Of a DNA stretch of 64,000 bases, positions 52,713 through 61,259 are shown one piece after another. The position numbers and the translations under genes were made by a program. Below the pieces are notes generated by a model that saw only the letters and a program-made list of their open reading frames with translations, did no database searches and had not been told where the DNA came from. The DNA is from a virus. Where the stretch lies: the IMG/VR virus record IMGVR_UViG_3300020420_000012, positions 1 to 64,000 of that record; one strand, written 5' to 3'. Each line of letters starts with the position of its first letter. The first letter of the stretch is position 1.

Positions 52713-53889
52713 CTTGTTTACTCCTGTTTTTTATTTTTCTTACTTTAGCGCGATCTAACATTCGAGCATGTTTTATTTTATCGACCATTTTTTCACGTTC
52801 AATTTTTTTCTTAGCAAGTTGAACAGCATCCTCACCAAACATCTTTCGATATTTAAGTGTATGTTTGCTTGGTTTTGTTTTTGCTTTCGCGTCGCCTGGT
52901 GCTTTTTTATAAGCAGCAGGATTATCATCATCCATTTTTGCATGTTTTCTAAAGTGTGCTAACCTCTTCTTCTTAGTAGCTTTCTCTAGTCCTTTATAAT
53001 AAGGTGCAGGCTGAGAGCCTTTTTTATCTTTTATATCTTTGTCTTGTCTTACTCTATCTTTAAAATCTTTTTCTACTAACTCTATAGCATCAAGCCATTT
53101 TCGATAAAGTTTATCACCTGACTCAATAATGACATAATTACTTCCAAGCTTGGTAACATGACCCAACTCGTCAGTCCCCAAGATAGCAACACAATCACCA
53201 ATACTATACAGATTTCCCTTAACATATTTCTCCCTCGTTTCTGAGACGGGGTCGAGGTTTATTTTGTTATAATATTCTTTCTGTTGTTTAAGGCCCATGC
53301 CTTTTCTCACTTCGTTATAAACTCTTTTTGCATCTGAGTTTGATACGTTTCTTGGTAATCCCTGAGAAAATTGTGTAAAGTCACCATCACTTGCAATCTT
53401 TCTCATTTTTGAAGCTGACATTCCAGAGACATCATCAGCATCAGGGTCCCTCTCCCCGGCTGACACGACATTAATTTTATTAAAATTATAAAGTCCGTGT
53501 CTACTTTTAACTCCATTATACTTGTTTAAGAGCGTTTTAAATTCATTAACTCTATCAGAACCAACTACCATATTAATATTTTTATAACCTTCATTATTTA
53601 ATTTAGTCATTGCATCAAAAACCGTCTTGACTTTCTTATCAAGAATTACTTGTCTTGCATGCTTAGGAAAAAATCTTCTAACAGTTTTAACTTTGAAATT
53701 ATAATCCAACGGATTTTTTTTGTTGTCAGTACTTTGTGTTAAATAAACTCTATAAGGATTCTTTCCAGACTTCTTAGATAGTTCATTCATCAATTTTTCA
53801 TGACCAGATGTTGGAGGATTCATACGACCAAAAGTAAAATATATGGTCTTGTCTTCCTCAATCAAAAATGATTTAAATGAATTTATCAT
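52705..53889 (-). CDS. HxGH-type nucleotidyltransferase fused to basic C-terminus
   Basis: This 394-residue protein opens with a cytidylyltransferase/NMNAT-like fold: FTFGRMNPPTSGHEKLM (His30 in the SGH motif) and SGMSASKMRKIA near residue 155, the counterpart of the ISSTxxR motif. Residues about 215-260 form a small SH3/KOW-like domain (YSIGDCVAILGTDELGHVTKLGSNYVIIE). The C-terminus is Lys-rich. It may transfer a nucleotide to a small molecule or a nucleic acid end. It is coupled to the gene at 53889. Confidence 0.75.
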   Translation of the reverse strand: MINSFKSFLIEEDKTIYFTFGRMNPPTSGHEKLMNELSKKSGKNPYRVYLTQSTDNKKNPLDYNFKVKTVRRFFPKHARQVILDKKVKTVFDAMTKLNNEGYKNINMVVGSDRVNEFKTLLNKYNGVKSRHGLYNFNKINVVSAGERDPDADDVSGMSASKMRKIASDGDFTQFSQGLPRNVSNSDAKRVYNEVRKGMGLKQQKEYYNKINLDPVSETREKYVKGNLYSIGDCVAILGTDELGHVTKLGSNYVIIESGDKLYRKWLDAIELVEKDFKDRVRQDKDIKDKKGSQPAPYYKGLEKATKKKRLAHFRKHAKMDDDNPAAYKKAPGDAKAKTKPSKHTLKYRKMFGEDAVQLAKKKIEREKMVDKIKHARMLDRAKVRKIKNRSKQDA

Positions 53890-55484
53890 TAACCTTTCTT
53901 TCTTTGTACTTCTGCTTTTCTTACGTCTTTAAATATTCTTTTTGCTATTCTTTGAATTCTACTTTTTAAGGCAGGCTTATCAAGTCTCTTTTCTATCTCT
54001 TGTTTTCTTGCAAATGTAAGTTCTCTTTTTGGTATTCCTCTTGTTAACTTTTTTGCAATTTGATTACGAGCCTGTCTCATTGCTCTTTTCTCGAGAGTCT
54101 TCTTATTAGCCATTTTTCTTTTGGCTCTATCTCGACCTATCTTGATTCTTGCTTTAAGTCGTTTCATTAAACGACCACGTTTCATTCTTTGCTGTAATGT
54201 TAGTGCTTCTTCAACGTTTTTTTCTTCGTTTGTTTCTGCATGTTTTTTGTACATGTTTTGCACGATATCACTATGATGTTCATCAGGATATTTCTTTTTT
54301 ACAGCTTTCATAAATGCACTTGTATTTCCTTTATATTTTTTATCCTTGGACATGTCACTTATGTTTTTCTTAACCATAGGATTAACTAGTGCAGTTTTTC
54401 GTCTAAAAGCTGTACTTGTAACTCTTGCTTCATCAACATCTTCTTTCTTTGCAGCTGCTTTCTTAGCTTCTTTTTCTTTTCTTTTCTGTATATTTAAAGG
54501 ATGAAGTGGATGTTTCATGCCGTATTTAGTTTTGCCATGATACGGATCTTTTTTTGTTGGTCTTCCTCTTAGATCCATAGGATCAATCATTTCATTAACT
54601 TCTTCTTTATGAATATCCATTCTTGTTCCTGATGGAGTCTTAACATAATTCTTTACTTTATAACCATGCTTCTTTGCAAAGTCTTGTCCGTCTTTCTCTT
54701 TGTGATAACTCTTCATGTGTAAGTGTAAATGTTTATCATCTGGCTTTTTAATCATACTTGGAATTTTTTTAACACTCATACTTCCATCAGAGTGTGTTTG
54801 AGCATCGCGATGTGCATCACTATGGTTTATGGCTTCTTTAGGGTACATTTTGAATACTTTAGCACGAGCTTTGTCTATATATTTTTTTCTATTCATCATG
54901 TAGTCTCTTGGATTCTTTGCGAGAGTTCTGGCGTGTTTGACAATATCCATAGCACTCTTCGGTTTAAGAACTGAAGCTTCATTCTTTGCTTTGTCTAACT
55001 CTTCTCTAGTTGGAATTCTTCTTTTAGGAAGACTGGAAACTGGTCCACGGTGTGTCAATGTGATATCACCTTTGACACCTTTTTTTCTAAGTTGTTTCAT
55101 AGCATCGTCTGGATTTTTAGCATGAACGTTGCCTGCCATGCTTTTGTGACCGATCCTATAAGCCTGCATTTCTTCTTTCTTAATAACTTCTTTATCAGTT
55201 GGTACCATTCTAATTCTTGTCTTACCGTCCGGACCAATATATTTTTCTGGTTTTTTATCCGCTGAATGCGTGCTGTCATTCATCTTTGCAAAAGCTGCCT
55301 TTCGATTTGCATCGCTTTTAAATCCAGCACTTAAATCATCTTTGGCTTTGGTAATAACTTTCTTACGCATAAACTTACTTACGCCTTTTTTACCTTTAAC
55401 TGGTACTTTTAAGTTTGGAAGTTTCTTGTCCGACTTCATAGACAGTTCGTTGACTAAGTCGAAAAAAGATTTCATTTGGGTCAT
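53889..55484 (-). CDS. Highly basic structural-type protein
   Basis: This 531-residue protein is extremely rich in Lys and Arg. Short ordered-looking pieces include FFDLVNELSMKSDKKLPNLKV, HAETNEEKNVEEALTLQQRMKRGRLMKRLK and EVNEMIDPMDLRGRPTKKDPYHGKTKYG. No enzyme motif is seen. It is probably a DNA-associated internal or scaffold protein. GGAACTAGT precedes the ATG. Confidence 0.55.
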   Translation of the reverse strand: MTQMKSFFDLVNELSMKSDKKLPNLKVPVKGKKGVSKFMRKKVITKAKDDLSAGFKSDANRKAAFAKMNDSTHSADKKPEKYIGPDGKTRIRMVPTDKEVIKKEEMQAYRIGHKSMAGNVHAKNPDDAMKQLRKKGVKGDITLTHRGPVSSLPKRRIPTREELDKAKNEASVLKPKSAMDIVKHARTLAKNPRDYMMNRKKYIDKARAKVFKMYPKEAINHSDAHRDAQTHSDGSMSVKKIPSMIKKPDDKHLHLHMKSYHKEKDGQDFAKKHGYKVKNYVKTPSGTRMDIHKEEVNEMIDPMDLRGRPTKKDPYHGKTKYGMKHPLHPLNIQKRKEKEAKKAAAKKEDVDEARVTSTAFRRKTALVNPMVKKNISDMSKDKKYKGNTSAFMKAVKKKYPDEHHSDIVQNMYKKHAETNEEKNVEEALTLQQRMKRGRLMKRLKARIKIGRDRAKRKMANKKTLEKRAMRQARNQIAKKLTRGIPKRELTFARKQEIEKRLDKPALKSRIQRIAKRIFKDVRKAEVQRKKG

Positions 55485-55485
55485 A

Positions 55486-56709
55486 CTAGTTCCTCCCTGG
55501 TTTGTCCCATCCTTTTAATATATCTGGTGAAAAGTTTGCGTATGAGAACTCCATACGGTCCACAATTTTCACTGCATCACCACCAAGTTTGTCAATAGCA
55601 ACGTATCCTTCTTGACCTGTAGTTTGATAACCATTTCTTGTCTTTAAGAACGTTTTAGTGCTATTTAACTTATTAAGTATATTTATAAGTTTTAACTTCG
55701 CTAGAACAATAACTTTTTGCATCTCAAACATCATAGTAAGACTTGTTTTGTTTTGCGGTGAAAAGAATTTTAATAATTCATCAAGTTTCTTTTGTTGTCC
55801 GGCTTTACCTTTTTCAGTTTTTCTTTTATCTATTTCTTTCTGATACTTTTGTTGAATGTACTTTATCAATTTTTCAACGTGGGCTTTGGTGTTACCAATG
55901 ACTTGGCCCTTTCGTACAAACGTATTATTAAACGTTTCAATAGTTTGAGCAAGGTTTTGATTAGCTTCGAGAGTACGTAAGGTAGTACCAGAAATTTTAT
56001 TAAATATCCTGCCAGCATTACTAAGATGTGCATTAACTTCCTCCGTATCTTTTTTAGTCATAGTGAATCGAGTCATGTCTCTTAACATAGCGTCTTGTGA
56101 CCAAACGTCTTTTGATTTAAAGTTAGAAGTGTTTACACCGTAAGAAGCTTTCATGTCTTCAAATTTTCTACCAGTGTAAGTTGTATGCCAAACAACACCG
56201 ATCTTTGCGGCCCTCGCCTTCTTTGCTGCTTCTGTGTTTGTTGGTATAGCATACATTATTGTATTTGGATGGAACGTAAGATATGGTTTGCCTTTTATCT
56301 TTTTTGTTTTTAAATCACCAGGTCCAAACAAAAAGTCTCCTTGTATTACGCCCTTAATACCAATATTTGGTAGGTATTTAAGTGCTGCTTTTAATTTTGC
56401 ATTGAGATCACCAGAAGTATCGTCATCAATATCATTGTTAGATTTATATACCTTTGGAGTGGCATTGAAAATTCCTTTCTTTGCAACAAAAAATGCACCG
56501 TCACGAGGATCAGTACCGGCAAAAACAGCTGGAGCTCCATCCCATTTGACGCTAACGTTTCCATCTTTGACACCTCCTAACATATCTCTGAGAGAACGAA
56601 GAGCAAGTATCGCTTGTCGAGTACCATCGACACCACCATAGAGAACTTTATCCTCAATGTGAGTCATATGAGTATTCTTTTGTTCTGATATAAATTCTTT
56701 AAAGTTCAT
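55486..56709 (-). CDS. Ligase-like nucleotidyltransferase (KWDG, DUF6267-like)
   Basis: This 407-residue protein has a likely adenylylation motif VSVKWDGAPAVFAG with Lys55, followed by FFVAKKGIFNATPKVYKSN and GVIQGDFLF, resembling motifs I, III and IV of the DNA/RNA ligase superfamily. I associate this with the DUF6267 family. Its acceptor is unknown; it could join or cap nucleic acid ends or adenylylate another group. It sits between the basic protein gene and the PD-(D/E)XK-like gene. Confidence 0.7.
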   Translation of the reverse strand: MNFKEFISEQKNTHMTHIEDKVLYGGVDGTRQAILALRSLRDMLGGVKDGNVSVKWDGAPAVFAGTDPRDGAFFVAKKGIFNATPKVYKSNNDIDDDTSGDLNAKLKAALKYLPNIGIKGVIQGDFLFGPGDLKTKKIKGKPYLTFHPNTIMYAIPTNTEAAKKARAAKIGVVWHTTYTGRKFEDMKASYGVNTSNFKSKDVWSQDAMLRDMTRFTMTKKDTEEVNAHLSNAGRIFNKISGTTLRTLEANQNLAQTIETFNNTFVRKGQVIGNTKAHVEKLIKYIQQKYQKEIDKRKTEKGKAGQQKKLDELLKFFSPQNKTSLTMMFEMQKVIVLAKLKLINILNKLNSTKTFLKTRNGYQTTGQEGYVAIDKLGGDAVKIVDRMEFSYANFSPDILKGWDKPGRN

Positions 56710-56710
56710 T

Positions 56711-57562
56711 TTATAATTTTACTTCTGGCTTTGGTTTACCTTGTGTAATTTGCCCTAACCTAACTTGATTTTTTTTAATAGTTCCAATAAATTCAATATT
56801 ACCACCTACGTCTCTTTTCAAGTTACCTCTTGCGTCTTCGTCTTTTGCTGTACCAGATACTTTATTATTATTAAAAAGTAGTAACTTATTTTTTGCTAGA
56901 TAACCATAAGCTTTATTAACAAAATCAGATTCTATTTTTCTCATTTGAGTTGGATATTTCTTTCTAATTTCAATTAAATCAGCTTTGTTAACTTCTTCCT
57001 CACCGGTTCCACCAAATTTTAAACCTAAGTCTTTCTTAAATTGTACAACTTCTCTTACCATATCAGAAACTTTAACAGTTCCACCTAATCTAAAGCCGGC
57101 TGCAATTCTATCTTTTGATATTGTTGCTGCTTTTAGTTCATACTTATCTCCATCTAAAATCATGATATCAATTCCAGCACTACCTCCACCACCAACTATT
57201 GCTTTATTTACTAAAAAGTAAATCATAGCTTCACCTGGTCCAATACCTGCGGCAGGAAAATTCCATAGTTGCATAAAAGTGTTGTAATAATTATCTCTTA
57301 AATACTTAATTGATTTATTTACTGTATTTTTACTTGAAGTTGTAAGCTTTTCCTGTATTAACTCTAAAGGAAACTTAGGAAACCAATGTTGAGCAATCAT
57401 ATATTGTATTTCTTTTTTATATTTAATACTACCAAAATCTTTTGCTTTGATATTGATAGACTTGATAGCCATTGCTTTTCTAATATAGTCTCTGTCTAAG
57501 TCTTTTAAAAGTTGAGTAGCCATTTCATCTAGCCTCATGTAATGTGATTTAAATCTTTCCAT
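56711..57562 (-). CDS. PD-(D/E)XK nuclease-like protein
   Basis: The ATG at 57562 is chosen because GGAG lies 6 nt upstream; another ATG lies four codons earlier. The ~283-residue protein has a PD-(D/E)XK-like core: Glu111 (GPGEAMIYF), Asp132 (GIDIMIL) and ELK at Glu142-Lys144 (DKYELKAA), with an upstream Gly-rich loop. It heads the operon running to 44.5 kb. DNA or RNA cleavage is plausible but untested, and the fold call is from motif spacing only. Confidence 0.6.
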   Translation of the reverse strand: MERFKSHYMRLDEMATQLLKDLDRDYIRKAMAIKSINIKAKDFGSIKYKKEIQYMIAQHWFPKFPLELIQEKLTTSSKNTVNKSIKYLRDNYYNTFMQLWNFPAAGIGPGEAMIYFLVNKAIVGGGGSAGIDIMILDGDKYELKAATISKDRIAAGFRLGGTVKVSDMVREVVQFKKDLGLKFGGTGEEEVNKADLIEIRKKYPTQMRKIESDFVNKAYGYLAKNKLLLFNNNKVSGTAKDEDARGNLKRDVGGNIEFIGTIKKNQVRLGQITQGKPKPEVKL

Positions 57563-57588
57563 ATTAAACTCCATAGTTGTTTAATAGA

Positions 57589-57617
57589 ATTATACACTAT
57601 TTATAACAGTTTGTACA
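57589..57617 (-). promoter_or_regulatory. Composite promoter: TGTACA-17-TATAAT with TATAAATA inside the spacer
   Basis: On the minus strand TGTACA (57617-57612), 17 nt and TATAAT (57594-57589) form a host-type promoter. A perfect late box TATAAATA lies inside the spacer (57605-57598). Both point to the nuclease-like gene at 57562, so the operon could be used both early and late. Confidence 0.65.
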
Positions 57618-57618
57618 C

Positions 57619-57642
57619 AAAAAAAGCACCCGAAGGTGCTTT
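57619..57642 (-). terminator. Rho-independent terminator after the PiT-like gene
   Basis: On the minus strand AAAGCACC, loop TTCG, GGTGCTTT forms an 8-bp stem with a UUCG tetraloop, followed by a run of seven T. It lies 26 nt after the stop of the transporter gene and just upstream of the composite promoter. Confidence 0.85.
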
Positions 57643-57667
57643 TATCACCGAAAGGAGAAGTGAATTC

Positions 57668-58627
57668 TTATAGTCCGTTTGGTACTATGATGTAGTGTAT
57701 TGACAATACGACTCCAACCGAAGCTGCAAGTCCAACCATCATTTTAAGAAAGTCTTTTCCAATCAGAGGGAATACGACTTTAAACTTTTCCTTACCAGTC
57801 ATAGTAGCCATAGCCAATTCACGACCACAAAGAAGACCAACGAATACCCATGTTGTTGACATTGGAATATCATTTAGTTCTTTAAAGAAAAATAGAATTA
57901 GCCAGTAAACACCATCAATAATTGTCGCAGATCTTACATAACGTGTGTTATGTTTTTCCAAAACAATTTGCTGGATTTTACCACCACCTTCTCTAAACAT
58001 CCACCATAAGCCGGCTATAAAAACAAAGCTAATGCCGACCATAAGATCGGCTGGTATTTGTCTAGGAAGGAATACTGCAATATTTGCCATGTCATGCGAT
58101 AGCCACGTGAACCATAAGAATCCTGTAGTTATCCATTGACCTATTCGCCAATATCGTTTATGTTCTTCCTTTACTGGCTTAGCTTCATCTAGAATTTTAG
58201 TTACTCCAATCCAAATAGCATATGCAGCAACTGCTGCTACTGCATAACCCATCATGGACTTCATTAACATTTTTTCTAAAACAAATGTGGAAGCAAACGC
58301 CGACAATACTAAGAAAGAAGTACTAACAGGTACACCTAGTCTTGTAAGTATTAAAAGTAATCCCGGCGCTGCGGCATGATACCATTGAATGTCTTGGAAC
58401 GGAATCTTATTAAGTCGTCCATAACTAATATCACCACCATTGGTGTACCAACCATACCACAAAGTATAAAGGAGAACTGCCGAAGCCGCTCCCCACATAA
58501 CTTTCCAATTAAATCTCTCATTGTTTGATGCAATCCATGTACCGAGAGTCTGTACTGAATCGTTAGCAATTACGGAATATGCGGCAAATAAAAAACCCAC
58601 AAACATCCATAGAGTTACTAGTTCCAT
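57668..58627 (-). CDS. PiT-like inorganic phosphate transporter/permease family protein
   Basis: This 319-residue polytopic membrane protein has about eight to nine hydrophobic helices. Two related PiT signatures are visible: VIANDSVQTLGTW with VPVSTSFLVLSAFAS in the first half, and LSHDMANIAVFLPRQ with IPMSTTWVFVGLLCGRE in the second. This inverted duplication is typical of PiT/Pho-4 transporters. It could import phosphate in a phosphate-poor ocean during infection, but the substrate is not proven. A GGAGAAATTACT site precedes the ATG and a strong terminator follows. Confidence 0.72.
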   Translation of the reverse strand: MELVTLWMFVGFLFAAYSVIANDSVQTLGTWIASNNERFNWKVMWGAASAVLLYTLWYGWYTNGGDISYGRLNKIPFQDIQWYHAAAPGLLLILTRLGVPVSTSFLVLSAFASTFVLEKMLMKSMMGYAVAAVAAYAIWIGVTKILDEAKPVKEEHKRYWRIGQWITTGFLWFTWLSHDMANIAVFLPRQIPADLMVGISFVFIAGLWWMFREGGGKIQQIVLEKHNTRYVRSATIIDGVYWLILFFFKELNDIPMSTTWVFVGLLCGRELAMATMTGKEKFKVVFPLIGKDFLKMMVGLAASVGVVLSIHYIIVPNGL

Positions 58628-58678
58628 AGTAATTTCTCCATAGTTAATATAAGTTGATTCTTATACTATAATTATGTA

Positions 58679-58846
58679 TTACCGACCACGTTTTTTAAAT
58701 GTTACACTTTTGTTAAATCTTTTCTTATGAGAAGAATTTTTTTTTCTTCTATCATTTTCACGATTGCGTGGATCATACATCTCGTAACCACGTATACCAT
58801 TTTCTTTTGCCCAAGCTGCGATCATTTCTGGTTTATGATGTTTCAT
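58679..58846 (-). CDS. 55-residue basic hypothetical protein
   Basis: A complete frame encodes MKHHKPEMIAAWAKENGIRG, YEMYDPRNRENDRRKKNSSH and KKRFNKSVTFKKRGR. Its ATG overlaps the stop of the glycine-zipper gene (ATGA). The basic C-terminus suggests nucleic acid contact. The function is unknown. Confidence 0.65.
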   Translation of the reverse strand: MKHHKPEMIAAWAKENGIRGYEMYDPRNRENDRRKKNSSHKKRFNKSVTFKKRGR

Positions 58847-59298
58847 TTTTTAAACCTCACTATGTAATTTTTTCCGTCATAATTAAAAGTTATAGTTGAA
58901 TGAGAATATATAGTTTCCATTGACTCTTTATATCTTGTCATTTTATTACATACGAGTTTAGTACCATCATTGGCTGTGCTGTTTTGATGACCAAGTAATC
59001 CGCCTATAATTGCACCTGCAGTACCACCGTCAGGTAAATCTTTAGTTATGTTATTACCAATTATGCCACCAATAATAGCACCCATAACAGCATCACCAGT
59101 TTTGTCACCTGAAACTTTTCTTTCAGAACAAACTTCGACAACTTGTGGTGTTCTTTTAATTACAGTTTTAGTATGATCTTGTACATCAACGTTATAAGGC
59201 TGAGTTGCTCGAGCCTCTTTAACAAGATTCATTAATGCTAAGGAGAACGCTAACGCAGTCATTCCATAGAATACAAAGTCTTTAGTTCTTTCACTCAT
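58843..59298 (-). CDS. Glycine-zipper (2TM) membrane/secreted protein
   Basis: This 151-residue protein has an N-terminal hydrophobic segment (about 10-25) and a glycine zipper (about 70-105: GAIIGGIIGNNI, GTAGAIIGGLLG). Cysteines flank the zipper. Similar proteins occur in bacteria and marine phages, in the envelope, and their role is unknown. It overlaps both neighbouring genes by 4 nt. Confidence 0.7.
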   Translation of the reverse strand: MSERTKDFVFYGMTALAFSLALMNLVKEARATQPYNVDVQDHTKTVIKRTPQVVEVCSERKVSGDKTGDAVMGAIIGGIIGNNITKDLPDGGTAGAIIGGLLGHQNSTANDGTKLVCNKMTRYKESMETIYSHSTITFNYDGKNYIVRFKK

Positions 59299-59483
59299 TT
59301 CTTAAGTTTCCATAAAATATATTCTTCACCATTTGCTTTCATAGTGATTGCAGGTGCGCCAGATGGTTTTGTCTTTCCAACGTAATTCCATTTGTAACCG
59401 TCTTTCATTTGAGAGTTGGCTAACTCTCTAAACTCTTGTGTATCGATACTAAACATACCAATAACTAGTGCTACTATTCCCAT
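59295..59483 (-). CDS. Small secreted/membrane-anchored protein
   Basis: The start at 59483 (GGAG 8 nt upstream, TAATG overlap with the previous stop) gives 62 residues: hydrophobic N-terminus (MGIVALVIGMFSI), then YKWNYVGKTKPSGAPAITMKANGEEYILWKL. Function is unknown; it is the upstream partner of the glycine-zipper gene. Confidence 0.6.
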   Translation of the reverse strand: MGIVALVIGMFSIDTQEFRELANSQMKDGYKWNYVGKTKPSGAPAITMKANGEEYILWKLKK

Positions 59484-59674
59484 TATTTTTCTCCTTCTAC
59501 TTTGCATATAGGGGTTGATTTCACACCGTCAGTGTAGTCACCGCCGATGTATCTTCGTGTGACAGTTTCTTCTACAAGCATACCGTCACGAATTCTTAAA
59601 GTTACGAGTTTCCTAGACAGTATTCCATCACTGTCTAGGAGATCGAAAGCTTCCTTGAGAGGACCTTCGGTCAT
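59483..59674 (-). CDS. Small hypothetical protein
   Basis: This 63-residue protein (FDLLDSDGILSRKLVTLRIRDGMLVEETVTRRY and a C-terminal GVKSTPICKVEGEK) has no recognised family. It starts 1 nt inside the DUF932 gene stop and ends with TAATG coupling. Its beta-rich pattern is the only visible feature. Confidence 0.6.
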   Translation of the reverse strand: MTEGPLKEAFDLLDSDGILSRKLVTLRIRDGMLVEETVTRRYIGGDYTDGVKSTPICKVEGEK

Positions 59675-60630
59675 TACGCGACCTCTGCAAATTCTAATGC
59701 AGTCTTAAGTGCGTCTCTCTTTCTAACTTGATTACCGCCGAACCAAGAAGAGTATAACCTGTTATCAGCGTTTCTACCTTGTACATGATCGGTAACGTAA
59801 GTTACAGAGTTAAAAGCCTGCCACCAAGAACCCTCGGCATACCTTGCACCAGGCTGAAGCTCGATAGCATCAAATGCAGCCTTTGCATTCTTTGAAAGAG
59901 TCTCTACAGATAACTCTTGATTTTGAACACGCTTGTCTGCGGTTCTTGGAAAGACTGTATTATAATACTCGATAAGATTATCGATATTGTATCTCTTAGA
60001 ACCAAGGAACTCAGCCATTTCTTTATACTGACTTAACTTAGCAGAAGCGATACCAAGAGCCTTCTTAACTTCATCGGCATTAAACTCTGTTCTGTGACCG
60101 ACTTTTACAGATCTTTCAGCTTTTGCCTCAAGAGATAGTGATAAAGTATTGTTACATACGACTCTAATTGGAGTAAACCTTACGTCGATAGAGAAACCGT
60201 ACTTATGCGGATTTGAAAAGAGTAAGTATGACTCGACAGTGTCACCACCGAAAAGATCAAATGACTCTTTGACTTTTGCTAAAGCCCATACGAGCTGACC
60301 GCCTTTGAGCGAACCTGCTGTATGCATTTCCATGTCACCTTTCATGACATACTCGCTGAAGAAGTTGAATGCGTCTTCGTTTTGTACAGGATTCCAAACC
60401 TGACCGATGTTAGTAAGAACTTTATTATCAGAACTTCTGACTAATGCTTTCATTCCAGTAGGAACTCTTTTGTCACCTACCTGAACGTATGAATCAATCT
60501 GCTCGACTGTCCAGTCTAAGCCAGCTTTCTTCATCATTTGTTGCGGAGTCAGATCGTTTGATACTGATACTCCAAGACCATGCCACGGTACTTCACCTGC
60601 GTAAGCCATTGTTTCAACGTTATGAGCCAT
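59674..60630 (-). CDS. DUF932 family protein
   Basis: This 318-residue protein matches DUF932 (phage/plasmid-like TIGR03299 type). Diagnostic segments are GEVPWHGLGVSV near the start, VRSSDNKVLTNIGQVWNPVQNEDAF, SFDLFGGDTVESYLLFSNPHKYG, and VRVVCNNTLSLSL-like VRFTPIRVVCNNTLSLSL. It is widespread in phages and plasmids with unknown biochemical function. An AAGGAAGG site precedes the ATG. Codon use is less AT-biased than in the structural genes. Confidence 0.85.
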   Translation of the reverse strand: MAHNVETMAYAGEVPWHGLGVSVSNDLTPQQMMKKAGLDWTVEQIDSYVQVGDKRVPTGMKALVRSSDNKVLTNIGQVWNPVQNEDAFNFFSEYVMKGDMEMHTAGSLKGGQLVWALAKVKESFDLFGGDTVESYLLFSNPHKYGFSIDVRFTPIRVVCNNTLSLSLEAKAERSVKVGHRTEFNADEVKKALGIASAKLSQYKEMAEFLGSKRYNIDNLIEYYNTVFPRTADKRVQNQELSVETLSKNAKAAFDAIELQPGARYAEGSWWQAFNSVTYVTDHVQGRNADNRLYSSWFGGNQVRKRDALKTALEFAEVA

Positions 60631-60645
60631 AATATACCTTCCTTT

Positions 60646-60726
60646 CTATGCTAAAATAATATAGGCTAAAAATAATTCTGCGAACAGAATAAACGAACAA
60701 ATAAAATATAAAAGTGATTTAAGCAT
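60646..60726 (-). CDS. 26-residue membrane peptide
   Basis: A complete frame encodes MLKSLLYFICSFILFAELFL and AYIILA, a single transmembrane helix. The ATG is 6 nt after a strong GGAGG site, and it overlaps the stop of the upstream gene. The combination of strong ribosome site and pure hydrophobic sequence suggests a genuine small membrane protein between the 92-residue gene and DUF932. Confidence 0.6.
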   Translation of the reverse strand: MLKSLLYFICSFILFAELFLAYIILA

Positions 60727-60997
60727 TTTGCGCCTCCGCCTTTTGAGCGTCTCTTTCGTCCTGCTTACGAACGAAATCGTTGCCAACCACGCATTGCTTG
60801 GTTGTAAGGAAACCAGTCTTATCTAGAAAAGATAAGAGGTTAGAAGCAAACTCGCTCCAATGCTTGCGCTTTTGCAAACCATAAACAAGCTTCCTGTTGA
60901 TAGGACACTTCATAAACCTATCCAACTTAGCGATTCTGCTTTGCGGAAACCTTCTGATTTTTTCCTGTCTGAGGAACATTGCTTGATCGATATTCAT
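60719..60997 (-). CDS. Small basic early protein
   Basis: This 92-residue protein includes FLRQEKIRRFPQSRIAKLDRFMKCPINRKLVYGLQKRKHW and a charged C-terminal tail. The function is unknown. It is the first gene after the promoter at 61030-61058, with a GGGAG site before the ATG. Confidence 0.62.
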   Translation of the reverse strand: MNIDQAMFLRQEKIRRFPQSRIAKLDRFMKCPINRKLVYGLQKRKHWSEFASNLLSFLDKTGFLTTKQCVVGNDFVRKQDERDAQKAEAQNA

Positions 60998-61029
60998 AAA
61001 TTAAACTCCCTTTTCAATCTTATAATAAT

Positions 61030-61058
61030 ATTATACACTAGTTTCTCTCAAATGTAAA
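61030..61058 (-). promoter_or_regulatory. Sigma70-like early promoter (TTTACA-17-TATAAT)
   Basis: On the minus strand TTTACA (61058-61053), 17 nt and TATAAT (61035-61030) are followed by a GGGAG leader. It probably drives the operon from 60997 to the transporter gene. Confidence 0.75.
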
Positions 61059-61097
61059 GGAAAAAATGCACTTATTTGAAAAAATAAACATAACATG

Positions 61098-61259
61098 TTA
61101 ACTAATGAATCCTTTAGTCGTGATTGACCAGAACTGAGTGACCCATGGCTCTCTGTGAAGCTTTCTTAGAGTCTTGTACATGGCTCGAGCCTCCTTTAGA
61201 GTGTCAAACTCGAAGATCTCCATAAGCTCGCCGTTCATAAAAGTTTTAATTTCGTACAT
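61098..61259 (-). CDS. 53-residue early protein
   Basis: A complete frame encodes MYEIKTFMNGELMEIFEFDT, LKEARAMYKTLRKLHREPWV and TQFWSITTKGFIS, an alpha/beta mini-domain. GGGAG lies 7 nt before the ATG and a promoter at 61291-61319 is directly upstream. The function is unknown. Confidence 0.68.
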   Translation of the reverse strand: MYEIKTFMNGELMEIFEFDTLKEARAMYKTLRKLHREPWVTQFWSITTKGFIS

